Assembly: GCA_963169045.1 (NCBI GenBank)
Contig: CAUJDF010000047.1
Span: 1 to 42,125, forward strand
Length of the DNA: 42,125 nucleotides
From: Myxococcota bacterium
GTDB taxonomy: Bacteria; Myxococcota_A; Bradymonadia; UBA7976; UBA1532
Direction: 5' to 3'
How positions within the stretch are numbered: position 1 is the first letter of the stretch; every line of letters starts with the position of its first letter. Positions 32,780 to 41,933 of the stretch are shown here, in pieces. The notes below the pieces were generated by a model. It searched no databases. It was not told where the DNA came from and saw only the letters and a list, made by a program, of their open reading frames with translations. Made by a program: the position numbers and the translations under genes.

Positions 32780-35700
32780 CTACTCCCAACCCCGGAGGCG
32801 CCGGCGGAGCGCCTGCCACCGGCGCAACAGCGAGTCGCGGCGCGTCGTCACCAGGATCATCGCGCCGAGGATCAGCAGGCCCGACACCGACATCACGAGG
32901 AAGCCGACGCGGTGGTCGCGCAGCGAGGCGTGGACCAGGTTCGCGATGACGTCGAGCGTGAGGAAGCCGGTGCCGAGCGCCAGGAAGGCGCGGACGCGCA
33001 GCATCATGCCGGCGGCGACCCCCAGCAGGCAGACTGCGCCGAAGACGATGGCGTAGGTGCCGTCGGCGGCGGGGCCCACCTGCATCGCGAGCTGGATCGC
33101 GGCAGGCACGTACAGCAGCAGACCGCCGAGGACGCGCACGCGCTTGCGCTGCACCGGGCCGAGCGCGCGCGAGTACAGCTGCGCGAGCAGGATCAGGAAG
33201 AGGCCGAGCAGCGCCAGATACACCTCGACGCCGTCCACGTCCTCGGCGAAGGCCACGTTCAGCAGCGCGAGGTTGCCGGCGAGGGCGGCGAGCGCGCCGA
33301 ACCCGCGGCTGCGCTCGACGAGGGCCAGCGCGCCGTAGAGCAGGCCCGAGCCGGCGGCGGTGGCGGCGCCCGTCCACGCGTCCTCGCCGCCGAGCAGCAC
33401 GCCGGCGGCGATGGGGAGGAGCGCGGCGAAGCGGCGCACGGCGTCGGCGACGGGCGGCACGCCGGCGCGCCGGGCGACGACGACGACGCCCACGAGCGCG
33501 AAGCCGAAGACGAGCAGCGCCACGGCGTCGGCCTCCGCGGGCCACTCCGGGACGACGCGGGTGCGATAGAGGCCGTAGGCCGCCGCGAGCGCGGCCTGCA
33601 CGAGGTACACGTGCCGCGGCGTCCGCTCGCGCCACGCCGCGTGCGCGCCGACGAGCGTCAGGAGCGCCAGCGCCGCCAGCGCCGTCTCGGGCACCGGCGC
33701 CCGGCCCGTCGCCAGCGGCGCCAGCGCGGCGCAGGTCGCGAGCAGCAGCGCGTCGCGTCCGAACCGTGCGCCCGTCGGACGCCGGCGACCGTGCGTGTGG
33801 GCGAGCGCCGCCACCGCCGCGAGCGCGAGCGACGCGGGGGCCGCCGCCTCCAGGCCCGGCGACGGCAGCGCGGCCCAGGCCACCGCCGCCGCGCCGGCCA
33901 GCAGCCAGCCCGCCGCCGTGCCCGAGGCCGACAGCGGGCCGCGCCACTGCGAGGCGCCCGCCAGCAGCGTCGCCGCCGCCAGCGCCAGCGTGGCGCAGAC
34001 CGACGGCGTGAGCGCACCGGCGCCGGCGCGATCGAGGGTCGCCGTCGCCGCCGCGGTGGCGTCGGCGAGGCCGCCCGCCGCCAGCGCGTACGCCACGCCG
34101 CCGCCGAGGCACACGAGCGCCAGCAGGTGTAGCCGCGTCCAGCGCGCCTCCCCGTCGAGCGCCGGCGCGCCCCCGTCCGCCGCCAGCGCCGGCCGGCGGA
34201 GCGGCCCTGCGGCCAGCAGCACGAGCGCCAGCGCCGCCGCGCCGAGCCCGGGGCCCACCGCGGCGGGGATGGCGCCCCCGGCGTGCGCGTGGGCGTGCAC
34301 CACGAGGAGCGCGCCGGCCCCCAGCGCCCGCTCTGCCCCCGCCGGCCCACGCGCCGCCGCCAACAGCAATCCGACGACGACGACGATCGCCGCCGGTCCG
34401 ATCGCCGCCCGCTCGACGCCGAGCACCGTCAGCCCCGTGGCGGCCACGCCCGTCCAGAGCCGCAGCACGTCCGCGCGCTCACCGCCCCACGCGGCGAGGC
34501 GCCGCCGCAGCCACGGCCAGCGCGCGAGGACCGCCGCGCCCGCCGCCAGCAGCGTCGCGGCGGCGCCGAGCCCGAGGGCGGCGCGGTCGATCAGGGACAG
34601 CGCCGTCACCCCCGGTGGCAACCACACCGTCGCCCGCGCGCTCGTCCCGTCGAGCGCCGCCGCCGCCTCCGGAGTCCAGAAGCCGTCGGGGTAAAGGCGC
34701 ACCAGCGCGGGGCCGAGCAGCCCGCCCTGCGCCGCCGCCAGCGCCGCCGCCGGCAACAGCAGCGCCGCCGCGACATGACGCAGCGCGTCGAACCCGCGCG
34801 CCCTCGCCAGCAGCGCGGCGGCCAGCGCGGCCCCCAGCGGCGCCAGCGGCGGCACCGTCGTCAGGAGGCGCATGCCGTCGCCCCATCCGACCGTGGCCGC
34901 CTTGTGCAAGAGGAGCGCGCCGACGACCGCCACGCCGACGTCCGCCACGTCCGCGAAGCGCGGCTTCGCGCCGGGACGCCCGAGCGCCGCGGCAAGCGCC
35001 GGGCCCCACCGCGCGAGCGCGCGGCCCGCGAGCCAGATCGCCGCCAGCGCCAGCGTCATCCGCAGCGCCGTCGTCGCCGGCGGGCGCTCCCGCCCGATGC
35101 GGTACACCACCGCGGCGAGCGCGCCGAGCACGCCCACCGCTGCGAGCGTGACCGACGAGGCGCGCAGGCCGAACGCCGCGAAGCCGGGCAGCGCGAACGC
35201 GGCGAGGCCCGCGACCACCAGCAGGAGCGCCGCCGCCACCACGAGCGCGCGATCCGCCTCGACGCGGTCGCCGAGCCAGAGGCCGATCTGCGCCACCGCG
35301 AGCGCCGCCAGCGGCAGCGCCGCCGCCGCGAACGCGTCGAACAGCGCGCGTCCCCGCCCGCCGTACGGCAGCGTCACGAAGTCGAGGAACCAGCGCCCCT
35401 CCACGGCCTCGGCGGGTGCGCGGGCCGCGGCCACGAGCGCGAAGGCCGCCGCGACGCCGGCGAGCGCCAGGGCCGCCTGCCCGGCGGACAGCGGCATGGC
35501 CCAGGTGTACGCCGCGACGGCCAGCCCCAGGGCGCCGGCGAAGGCCACCGCGCGGCTGCGGTCCCGCGGCGCGCGCGCCAGCAGCGTCGCTCCCGCGACG
35601 GCCGGCGGCAGCGGATCAAGCAGAATCCCGAGCGGAATCGCGCAGATGGCCGCGATCAGCGACACGTCGTCGAGCGCGTGGGTCGCGCGCAGGCGCGCCG

Positions 35701-37420
35701 CGGCGCCGTACAGGACCGCGGCGCCGGCCAGCGCCGCCCCGAGCCACGCCGGCGATCCCGGATCGAGCGTCCACAGCCCGAAGACGAACGCCGCGGCGCC
35801 GAGGAAGTGAAGGCCCGGTCGCGCGCCGAGCGCGCTCGCGTGCGCCGCCAGCGCGACGAGGCCGGCGGCCGCCGTCGCCGCGAAGCCCGGCGCCGCCTCG
35901 AGGATCACCGCGGCCACCGGCGCCGCCGCGCCCGCCGCCACGCCCCAGCCGATGACGAGCGCCCGCGTCCGCGTCGGCCGGACGCGGGCCGCCCCCAAAA
36001 GCAGGAGCGCCGCCGCCACGGCCGCCGCGAACGCCCACCAGCCCGGCGCGTCCGGCGCCACGAGGCGCCCCGCGAGGGCCGCCGCCGCCAGCGACCAGGC
36101 CACGGCCGCGTGGAGGGCCGGCGGCCGCCGCCACGCCGACGCCCCGAACACCGCCGCCGCCAGGGCCGGCGCTGCCGCCGACGCGAGGTCGAGGTCCGGC
36201 CGCAGCCCCGGCGCGAGCGCGAACGCACCCGCCACACCGCCGAGCGCCGCCGCCGCCACGCACGCCAGCGCCGCGATCTCGATCGTCGGCGCGAGGTGCG
36301 GCAGACGGCGCCGCAGCCAGGCCCGCCGCGCCTCGAACGCCAGCACCGCGCCGACGCCCAGCCCCCACAGCCCGACGCCGGCGAAGGCCTCCGTCCCCGG
36401 CACGAACGCGTCGCGGTCGAGCGCGCCCGGCGTGCCCGGCGCGCCGAAGAGCGCGAAGAGGCCGAGCGCCGCCGCCCCGTAGACCGCCGTCGCCAGCGCG
36501 CCGAGGGTGCCCGCTGCCACGCGCCCGCCCGCCACCACCGACAGCACGCCGACCGCCGGCAGCAGCGCGCGTTGCCACGGATGAAGGTCGGCGGCCACCG
36601 GCAGCATCGCGAGCAGCGACGGCGCGAGGACGAGCCAGAGCCGCAAGCCCCCGACGTTCGCGTGCGTCCGACCGACGACGGCGAGCGTACCGGCCGCGAC
36701 CGCGAACGCACCGGCGCTCGCCCCGGCGCCCAGCGTCGACGACAGCGCGGCGAGCGCCGACAGCGCGACGAAGACCACCGGCAAGAGGCCGACGGCCAGG
36801 CCGCCGAGCACGCGCCCCGCCCGCGGCGAGCGCCGACCGACGAGGACGGAGAGCGCGACGAAGCCCGCGTGGTAGGTGAGCAGCGCGCCGGCGACGACGA
36901 GCTGCCGCGGCGCGCCCTCGAGCGTGCGCCAGGCCTCGCGCACGCCCATCACCGAGCCGGCGAGGACGAGCAGCGTGCCGATGAACCACCAGACGTACTC
37001 GTTCAGGAGCGCGCGCAGGCCCGGGCCCGCCGCGTCGCCCTCGTCGAGGGCCGCGACGGCCTCGACCGCGTCTTCGGGCCGCTCGGCGGCGGGTCCTTGC
37101 AGCGACCGGCGGAGGGCGGTGAGCCAGGGCGGCGGCCACCGCACCCGCGCGGCGGTCCGCGCCACGGCGTCCGCCCCGTCCTCGAGCCGCTGCGCCACGG
37201 AGCGCCCCGGCGGCGGCGCCACCACCGGCGGTAGCGTGCCCTCGAGCTCCGCCGCCTTCTCCGCGTCGAGGCGACCCTCGTCGCGCCACCGCGCCACCTG
37301 CCGGCGCAGGCGCGCCGCCGCCAGCGTCTCGAGATGCGCGTCGTCCTCGGGCAGGAGCGGGCCGCCGCAGTCGGGGCAGCTCGAGCCGCGGGCCCGACGG
37401 ACGCAGCGCAGACAGATCAC
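32780..37420 (-). CDS. very large polytopic membrane protein with N-terminal zinc ribbon, unknown function
   Basis: 1546 residues from a GTG with GGCGGAG 6 bases upstream; the frame stays open further upstream to 37642 but that part is Arg-rich. The first residues form a zinc ribbon: C3-x2-C6-x8-C15-x2-C18. A charged helical segment (about 28-65, RRQVARWRDEGRLDAEKAAEL) resembles the short soluble part before membrane helices in DUF2157/DUF2339-type proteins. From about residue 150 to 1530 the sequence is several dozen hydrophobic helices, Ala/Leu-rich, with short loops. A loop near residue 1042 holds H-A-H-A-H. No transporter signature or catalytic motif is recognisable. Convergent with the lectin-CotH gene, 12 bases apart, and divergent from the VOC gene. 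Confidence 0.8.
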   Translation of the reverse strand: MICLRCVRRARGSSCPDCGGPLLPEDDAHLETLAAARLRRQVARWRDEGRLDAEKAAELEGTLPPVVAPPPGRSVAQRLEDGADAVARTAARVRWPPPWLTALRRSLQGPAAERPEDAVEAVAALDEGDAAGPGLRALLNEYVWWFIGTLLVLAGSVMGVREAWRTLEGAPRQLVVAGALLTYHAGFVALSVLVGRRSPRAGRVLGGLAVGLLPVVFVALSALAALSSTLGAGASAGAFAVAAGTLAVVGRTHANVGGLRLWLVLAPSLLAMLPVAADLHPWQRALLPAVGVLSVVAGGRVAAGTLGALATAVYGAAALGLFALFGAPGTPGALDRDAFVPGTEAFAGVGLWGLGVGAVLAFEARRAWLRRRLPHLAPTIEIAALACVAAAALGGVAGAFALAPGLRPDLDLASAAAPALAAAVFGASAWRRPPALHAAVAWSLAAAALAGRLVAPDAPGWWAFAAAVAAALLLLGAARVRPTRTRALVIGWGVAAGAAAPVAAVILEAAPGFAATAAAGLVALAAHASALGARPGLHFLGAAAFVFGLWTLDPGSPAWLGAALAGAAVLYGAAARLRATHALDDVSLIAAICAIPLGILLDPLPPAVAGATLLARAPRDRSRAVAFAGALGLAVAAYTWAMPLSAGQAALALAGVAAAFALVAAARAPAEAVEGRWFLDFVTLPYGGRGRALFDAFAAAALPLAALAVAQIGLWLGDRVEADRALVVAAALLLVVAGLAAFALPGFAAFGLRASSVTLAAVGVLGALAAVVYRIGRERPPATTALRMTLALAAIWLAGRALARWGPALAAALGRPGAKPRFADVADVGVAVVGALLLHKAATVGWGDGMRLLTTVPPLAPLGAALAAALLARARGFDALRHVAAALLLPAAALAAAQGGLLGPALVRLYPDGFWTPEAAAALDGTSARATVWLPPGVTALSLIDRAALGLGAAATLLAAGAAVLARWPWLRRRLAAWGGERADVLRLWTGVAATGLTVLGVERAAIGPAAIVVVVGLLLAAARGPAGAERALGAGALLVVHAHAHAGGAIPAAVGPGLGAAALALVLLAAGPLRRPALAADGGAPALDGEARWTRLHLLALVCLGGGVAYALAAGGLADATAAATATLDRAGAGALTPSVCATLALAAATLLAGASQWRGPLSASGTAAGWLLAGAAAVAWAALPSPGLEAAAPASLALAAVAALAHTHGRRRPTGARFGRDALLLATCAALAPLATGRAPVPETALAALALLTLVGAHAAWRERTPRHVYLVQAALAAAYGLYRTRVVPEWPAEADAVALLVFGFALVGVVVVARRAGVPPVADAVRRFAALLPIAAGVLLGGEDAWTGAATAAGSGLLYGALALVERSRGFGALAALAGNLALLNVAFAEDVDGVEVYLALLGLFLILLAQLYSRALGPVQRKRVRVLGGLLLYVPAAIQLAMQVGPAADGTYAIVFGAVCLLGVAAGMMLRVRAFLALGTGFLTLDVIANLVHASLRDHRVGFLVMSVSGLLILGAMILVTTRRDSLLRRWQALRRRLRGWE

Positions 37421-37629
37421 GCGTCGCTCCGCCTTGACCCGGTCCCGCGTGGGGCGTAATCGGACCGGACCCACCCGGGAGGTCGCCGCATGAGGCTGTA
37501 CTCGTCGCCGGTTCGATCGCGGAAGGCGTCGATCGCCTTCTTTGCGCAGAACCTCCCACTCGCGAACGAGATCGTCAATCCGGCGAGCGAGGCGGCGCCG
37601 CACCTCGCCGCCCCGATCGGAGGGCAGTG

Positions 37630-38001
37630 ATGGCCGACGCACCGAAGCCGGGCTCCATCGCCTGGACGGATCTGACCGTCGAGGACGCGGAGGGCATCCG
37701 CGACTTCTACGCCGCCGTCACCGGCTGGACGCCGTCGCCCGTCGAGATGCAGGGCTACGCCGACTACGCGATGATTCCGCCCGGAGGCGAGGCGCCGGTG
37801 GCCGGCATCTGCCATGCGCGCGGAGCCAACGCCGCGCTGCCGCCGCAGTGGCTGCCGTACATCGTCGTGCCCGACCTCGCGGCCGCCGTTCAGACGTGCG
37901 TGGACCGCGGCGGCGCCGTCCTGGTATCGGGCGAGGGACGTCCCTTCGCCGTCTGTCGGGACCCCGCCGGCGCCGCCTTCGCCCTGTACGAGAGCCACTG
38001 A
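37630..38001 (+). CDS. VOC (glyoxalase/bleomycin-resistance fold) family protein
   Basis: 123 residues from ATG (a GTG immediately before it is possible), with GGAGGG upstream. It has the beta-alpha-beta-beta-beta repeats of VOC proteins: IAWTDLTVEDAEGIRDFY at the start, GWTPSP, YIVVPDLAAAV in the second half, DPAGAAFALYES at the end. It resembles the group annotated as CFP-30B/27-kDa-antigen-like. The substrate is unknown: VOC proteins include dioxygenases, glyoxalases and drug-binding proteins, and the metal ligands cannot be assigned with confidence. It stands alone, and the 259 bases after it hold nothing I recognise. Confidence 0.85.
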   Translation: MADAPKPGSIAWTDLTVEDAEGIRDFYAAVTGWTPSPVEMQGYADYAMIPPGGEAPVAGICHARGANAALPPQWLPYIVVPDLAAAVQTCVDRGGAVLVSGEGRPFAVCRDPAGAAFALYESH

Positions 38002-38260
38002 TCGGTCCCGCGAAGCCATGTCCGCCACGACGACCCTGCGTGGTCATTGGCCGCGGCGGGCCCTCCCGACCGGACGCGGTGTGGCGCGCCGTCCATGGCT
38101 CCGACCGCACGCCCGGCCCGGCCGGGCGCGGCTCCGAGGTACGCAAAACACGCCGTGCGCCTCGCCGGAGTTGCATCCCGCCGGGGGATCGCGCATGAGT
38201 GTCGGCCGCGCGCCGGGCCGACGTGCGTCCGCCCTTCGCGCGCGCAGTGTGGAGTGAGCG

Positions 38261-39562
38261 ATGAAGGGTTCCTGGGACGATCGCGACAACCCGTTCGCGA
38301 TCGAAAAGCGCGACGATGACCTGGCGCCCGACGACGACACGTCGCCGCACGCGCTCGAGGTGCGGCCGGCGCGCATCGGTCTGGCCATCGTGCTCCTCGC
38401 CTCGCTGGTCGGCGCGTACTTCGCCGCCACGAGCACCGCCGACTTCGTCACGCACCTCGACCGCGACGTGCACGCCATCCACTGCTCGTTCAACCCCGGC
38501 GACAAGGCCGAGATGGGCGAGAGCGGCTGCCGCACGGTCATGCTCAGCCCCTACAGCTCGTTCTTCCGCGATCGGTGGTGGGGCGGCGTCCCGGTGGCGC
38601 TGTGGGCGCTGGCCGTGTTCAGCTTCCTCGCCTACCGGTCGGCGCACCTGATCTGGCGCGGAAAACCCTTGCGTTCCGAGGGATTGTTCTTGTTCCTCGC
38701 CACGCTGCTGCCGGTCGGCATGAGCGCCGTCTACGGCCACCTGGCGGTCAACGAGGTCGGCGCGGTCTGCAACGTCTGCGTCGGCATCTACGTGGCCAGC
38801 GGCGCGGCGTTCCTGGGGGCGCTGCTCACGCTGCTGCTCTCGGTGCCCAAGCGCGACCCCGCCGCCGTGCGCCGGTTCGCGACCGGGTTCGGCGAGGGCG
38901 TCCTCTTCGTCGGCGCGATGACGCTCGTGTACCTGACGTCTGTGCCCGAGGGGCGGGCCGATGGCAAGGGCGGAGCCGCGGGCTGCGGCGGGCTCGTCCA
39001 GCCCGAGGACGAGGCCGGCATCATGGTCACGCTCGGGGGCAAGGGGAAGGCGGCGATCGAGGTGCTCGACCCGCTGTGCCCCGCCTGCCGCGCCTTCGAC
39101 GCGCGTCTGAAGGCCAGCGGGCTCGACGAGAAGCTGGCGGCGAAGGCGGTGCTGTTTCCGCTCGACTCGACGTGCAACTGGATGGTCTCGACCTCGCTGC
39201 ACCCCGGCGCCTGCGCCGTCAGCGAGGCGATGCTCTGCGCGGCCGAAAAGGACGCGCAGGGGCCGCGCAAGGTGCTCGACTGGGCGTTCGTCCACCAGGA
39301 GGCGCTGCGCGAGCTCGCCGAGAAGGACGAGCCGGCCCTGCGCGCGAAGATCGAGGCCGAGTTCCCGAACGTGAAGGGGTGCCTCGGCTCGGCGGTCGTG
39401 AAGAACAAGATCGTGAAGAGCCTGCGATGGGCAGTGTCGAACGCGCTGCCGGTGATGACGCCGCAGCTGTTCGTCGAGGGCACGCGCATGTGCGACGAGG
39501 ACACGGATCTGGGCCTCGAGTACACGCTGACGCAGATGCTCTCGAGGGGGGGCGCGAAGTGA
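38261..39562 (+). CDS. VKOR-DsbA-type fusion: membrane disulphide-generating protein
   Basis: 433 residues; GGAGTGAGCG before the ATG. After a charged cytoplasmic tail, the first membrane helix is at about 37-57. The periplasmic loop holds Cys75 and Cys90 and ends in SPYSSFF, as in bacterial vitamin K epoxide reductase homologues; further helices follow (about 110-127, 141-160, 167-195), the last pair bearing the quinone-linked C170-N-V-C173. After another helix (about 210-227) a thioredoxin/DsbA domain begins, with C273-P-A-C276. Such fusions pass electrons from folding proteins via the thioredoxin part to quinone, making disulphides in the periplasm. The next gene starts within its stop codon. 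Confidence 0.92.
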   Translation: MKGSWDDRDNPFAIEKRDDDLAPDDDTSPHALEVRPARIGLAIVLLASLVGAYFAATSTADFVTHLDRDVHAIHCSFNPGDKAEMGESGCRTVMLSPYSSFFRDRWWGGVPVALWALAVFSFLAYRSAHLIWRGKPLRSEGLFLFLATLLPVGMSAVYGHLAVNEVGAVCNVCVGIYVASGAAFLGALLTLLLSVPKRDPAAVRRFATGFGEGVLFVGAMTLVYLTSVPEGRADGKGGAAGCGGLVQPEDEAGIMVTLGGKGKAAIEVLDPLCPACRAFDARLKASGLDEKLAAKAVLFPLDSTCNWMVSTSLHPGACAVSEAMLCAAEKDAQGPRKVLDWAFVHQEALRELAEKDEPALRAKIEAEFPNVKGCLGSAVVKNKIVKSLRWAVSNALPVMTPQLFVEGTRMCDEDTDLGLEYTLTQMLSRGGAK

Positions 39563-40251
39563 ACGACCTCGCCCGCAAGGGGATCACCGGCGGCGTCGGC
39601 CTCGCGGTGCCGGCGTTCCTGGTCCTGTCGTGGATCGGCGCCGCCGCCGAGCGCCTCGAAGAGAAGGCGAAAGCGCCGCAGGAGCGCAAGGTCGCCATCG
39701 CCAGCGTCGCCGAAGACGCCTACTGCACGCCCGAGCTCAAGGCGATCGTGCGACGCGTCGCCGGCGCGTGCGGCCTGCTGGACCAGTCCGGGGGGCGCGG
39801 TTGCCAGCCGATGGAGGCGAAGAACGTCGCCCAGCTCAGCGACGACGACTTCAACGCGCTGTTCCGGCCGCTCGCGAAGCGCGCCCACATCATCCAGTTC
39901 GATGCCGACCAGACCGAGCTCGACCCGGCGGCGATGGCGCAGGTCGAGAAGGCCTGGGGCGACCAGCGCGGCGCCAGCTTCTTCTTCGTCGTCGCGCGCG
40001 CGAGCCCCGACGGCAACGAGAAGAAGAACGAGGAGTTGAGCGCGGCGCGCGCCAAGGCCGTGCTCGGCCACCTGCAGGCGAAGTTCAACGATCCCGACCT
40101 CAAGAAGGAGGTCGGCCTGTTGTGGCTCGGCGAAGGCTTCGCCCAGCTCGGCACCGAGTTCTGCGACTGGCAGCGCTCGCGCAGCGGCGAGTGCACGTCG
40201 AAAGAGATCAACCGTTCGGCCTTCGTGGCATGGATCGATTGTGCGATTTGA
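39559..40251 (+). CDS. Cys-rich OmpA-like peptidoglycan-associated protein with N-terminal membrane helix
   Basis: 230 residues from a GTG that overlaps the preceding stop (GTGA), with GAGGGGGG upstream. One hydrophobic segment (about 12-30) anchors it, or is a signal peptide. Residues 108-200 match the OmpA C-terminal fold: FDADQTELDP, then a strand FFFVVARASPDG and N-x-x-L-S-x-x-R-A (Asn157-Arg164), with Arg164 in the position that contacts diaminopimelate. It has six periplasmic cysteines (56, 71, 82, 202, 212, 228) flanking the domain, suggesting three disulphides, and it is encoded between two thiol-redox proteins, so it may be a client of them. Confidence 0.83.
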   Translation: MNDLARKGITGGVGLAVPAFLVLSWIGAAAERLEEKAKAPQERKVAIASVAEDAYCTPELKAIVRRVAGACGLLDQSGGRGCQPMEAKNVAQLSDDDFNALFRPLAKRAHIIQFDADQTELDPAAMAQVEKAWGDQRGASFFFVVARASPDGNEKKNEELSAARAKAVLGHLQAKFNDPDLKKEVGLLWLGEGFAQLGTEFCDWQRSRSGECTSKEINRSAFVAWIDCAI

Positions 40252-40873
40252 CGCACCTCTGTTGATGGGTGTGTTGCTGCTGGCCGCGTGCGACCGCGGC
40301 GGTGGCGACGACAAGAAGCCGGCGCCGCCCCAGGGCGGCGGGCGCTTCGACGCCGTGCAGGCGGCGCCGCGCAAGGTCGTCGACGAGCGCGGCTTCTGCG
40401 AGAAGACCTGGCCCGCCGACGGTCCCACCGCGCGCAAGTGGACGCCGCCCCCCGAGCAGCCGCTGCCGGCCGGCGCGAAGACGGCGGCGCCGGGCGAAGG
40501 CAAACGCTGGACGTACGTGAACCTGTGGGCCACCTGGTGCCAGCCCTGCATCCAGGAGATGGGTCTGTTCTCGCGGTGGTCCGATGCGTTCCGCAAAGAG
40601 GGCCTGCCGGTCGACTTCCAGCTCGTCAGCATCGACGCGCCCGAGGCCGCCGACGCGCTCGCCGAGCGTGTGCGCAAGGGCCTGCCGGGCACGGTGCGCT
40701 GGCTGCGCGGCGCCGACGACCTCGGCCCGCTGCTCGACGCGCTCGGCGTCGAGCGCACGGCGGCGATCCCCATCCACGCCGTCGTCGATCCCGAGGGGAT
40801 GCTGCGCTGCGTGCGCGTGGGCGCCATCCACCCCGAGGACTACCCGTCGGTCAAGGCGCTCGTCGGCGGCTGA
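40241..40873 (+). CDS. TlpA/ResA-like thioredoxin-fold lipoprotein
   Basis: 210 residues from a GTG inside the end of the upstream gene; an ATG eight codons later would still give the lipobox LLAAC (Cys17). A linker precedes the thioredoxin domain (about 85-205), which has YVNLWATWC and the active-site C100-Q-P-C103, a strand with LVSIDAPE, and IPIHAVVDPEG with the cis-Pro. ResA/TlpA-like proteins reduce or isomerise disulphides, often for cytochrome c maturation. Here it may counterbalance the oxidase two genes upstream. An additional Cys53 lies before the fold. Confidence 0.9.
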   Translation: MRFDAPLLMGVLLLAACDRGGGDDKKPAPPQGGGRFDAVQAAPRKVVDERGFCEKTWPADGPTARKWTPPPEQPLPAGAKTAAPGEGKRWTYVNLWATWCQPCIQEMGLFSRWSDAFRKEGLPVDFQLVSIDAPEAADALAERVRKGLPGTVRWLRGADDLGPLLDALGVERTAAIPIHAVVDPEGMLRCVRVGAIHPEDYPSVKALVGG

Positions 40874-41026
40874 AGCGCGCGCCGCCACTGCCAGCGGAGC
40901 GGCGGGCCGGCGCCGCGGCGGCGGCATGAACCGCTGCGACCATGGCGCCGCCGCGCGCCCCCTCGCCGCGACCCGATCGTGGGCACGGCACGCGCGTTGC
41001 TCTTCGCCTCGGCGAGGAGGCGACGC

Positions 41027-41869
41027 ATGCAGGGCCACACGCGCGACACCGATCCCCACTCGGGCCGGCCGGCGGGCAGCGGTTTCGTGTTGCTGCCGCA
41101 GGGGCGCACGCCGGCGCCGACCGGGCGCGGACTGCAGTTCGCGGCGGCGACCCACGAGGGGCTGGTGCGCGAGCGCAACGAGGATGCGCACGCCCTGATG
41201 CCCGAGATCGGGGCGGCCCTGGTGGCCGACGGCATGGGCGGGCGGCTCGGCGGCGCCGAGGCCTCGCGCTTCGCCATCGAGACGATGCGCGCGCTGCTCG
41301 CCGAGGCGGCGCGCCACGGCCCGCCCTCCGCCGAGGCGCTCGACCACGCTGCGCGTGCCGCCAACGCGCGCATCCACCACATCGCGCAGTCGGAACCCGA
41401 GCTGTGCGGGATGGGCACCACGATCGCCGGGGTCTGGGCCCACGGTTGCCGCGCCTGCATCGTCCACGTGGGCGACACGCGGGTGTACCTGCTGCGCGGC
41501 GGCGCGCTCTGCCGGCTCACCGCCGACCACACCATCGCCGCGGCGTACCTTGCAGCGGGCATCGTCGACATGGAGCAGGCCGCGCGTGCGCCCTACCGCC
41601 ATGCGCTGACACGCGCGCTCGGCCCCCAGCCCGAGGTGGAGCCGGAGACGCGGGTCGTGGCGCTTCGCCCTGGCGACCGCCTGCTGATCTGCAGCGACGG
41701 CCTCACCGAGGAGGTGAGCGAGGCGGCGATCGGCGCGGTGCTGGTCGCGCGACAGGACGCCGAGACCACCGCCGACTTCCTCGTGAAGCGCGCGCTCGCC
41801 CGCGGCGGACGCGACAACGTCACCGCCGTCGTGATCGACGTGCACGGCTGCCCGTTGTTCGTGGCCTGA
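41027..41869 (+). CDS. PP2C-type Ser/Thr phosphatase
   Basis: 280 residues; GAGGAGG lies 6 bases before the ATG at 41027. All main motifs are present: R-E-R-N-E-D with Asp53, VADGMGG with Asp68, GMGTT, HVGDTRVYL, LTRALG, CSDGLTEEV and GGRDNVTAVV with the last metal Asp. It is a cytoplasmic manganese-dependent phosphatase of the PppA/Stp kind and would oppose the kinases encoded at 1224 and 7331, though it is 32 kb away from them. The first 35 residues are a variable, probably disordered leader. No transmembrane segment. Confidence 0.93.
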   Translation: MQGHTRDTDPHSGRPAGSGFVLLPQGRTPAPTGRGLQFAAATHEGLVRERNEDAHALMPEIGAALVADGMGGRLGGAEASRFAIETMRALLAEAARHGPPSAEALDHAARAANARIHHIAQSEPELCGMGTTIAGVWAHGCRACIVHVGDTRVYLLRGGALCRLTADHTIAAAYLAAGIVDMEQAARAPYRHALTRALGPQPEVEPETRVVALRPGDRLLICSDGLTEEVSEAAIGAVLVARQDAETTADFLVKRALARGGRDNVTAVVIDVHGCPLFVA

Positions 41870-41893
41870 CCCCGGCCCCGGAGAGCCCCGGTG

Positions 41894-41930
41894 GGCGCCT
41901 GCGGACCGCCCTCGGGAAGGGGGCGGCGCC
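41894..41930. terminator. possible hairpin between convergent genes
   Basis: CCGCCC (41906-41911) can pair with GGGCGG (41921-41926) around a 9-base loop. Two GGCGCC palindromes flank the region and could form an alternative outer stem. It lies between the PP2C stop and the stop of the minus-strand gene at 41934. Confidence 0.4.
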
Positions 41931-41933
41931 GGT

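Noticed and set aside
34283-37234. A 983-codon open frame on the plus strand opposite the large membrane protein.
   Set aside because: Its product is almost all Arg, Gly, Pro and Ala. The minus-strand frame shows regular hydrophobic helices, a zinc ribbon and a ribosome site.
38002-38260. A small gene between the VOC and VKOR genes.
   Set aside because: Short frames exist on both strands, but none has a ribosome site, sensible composition or known motif.
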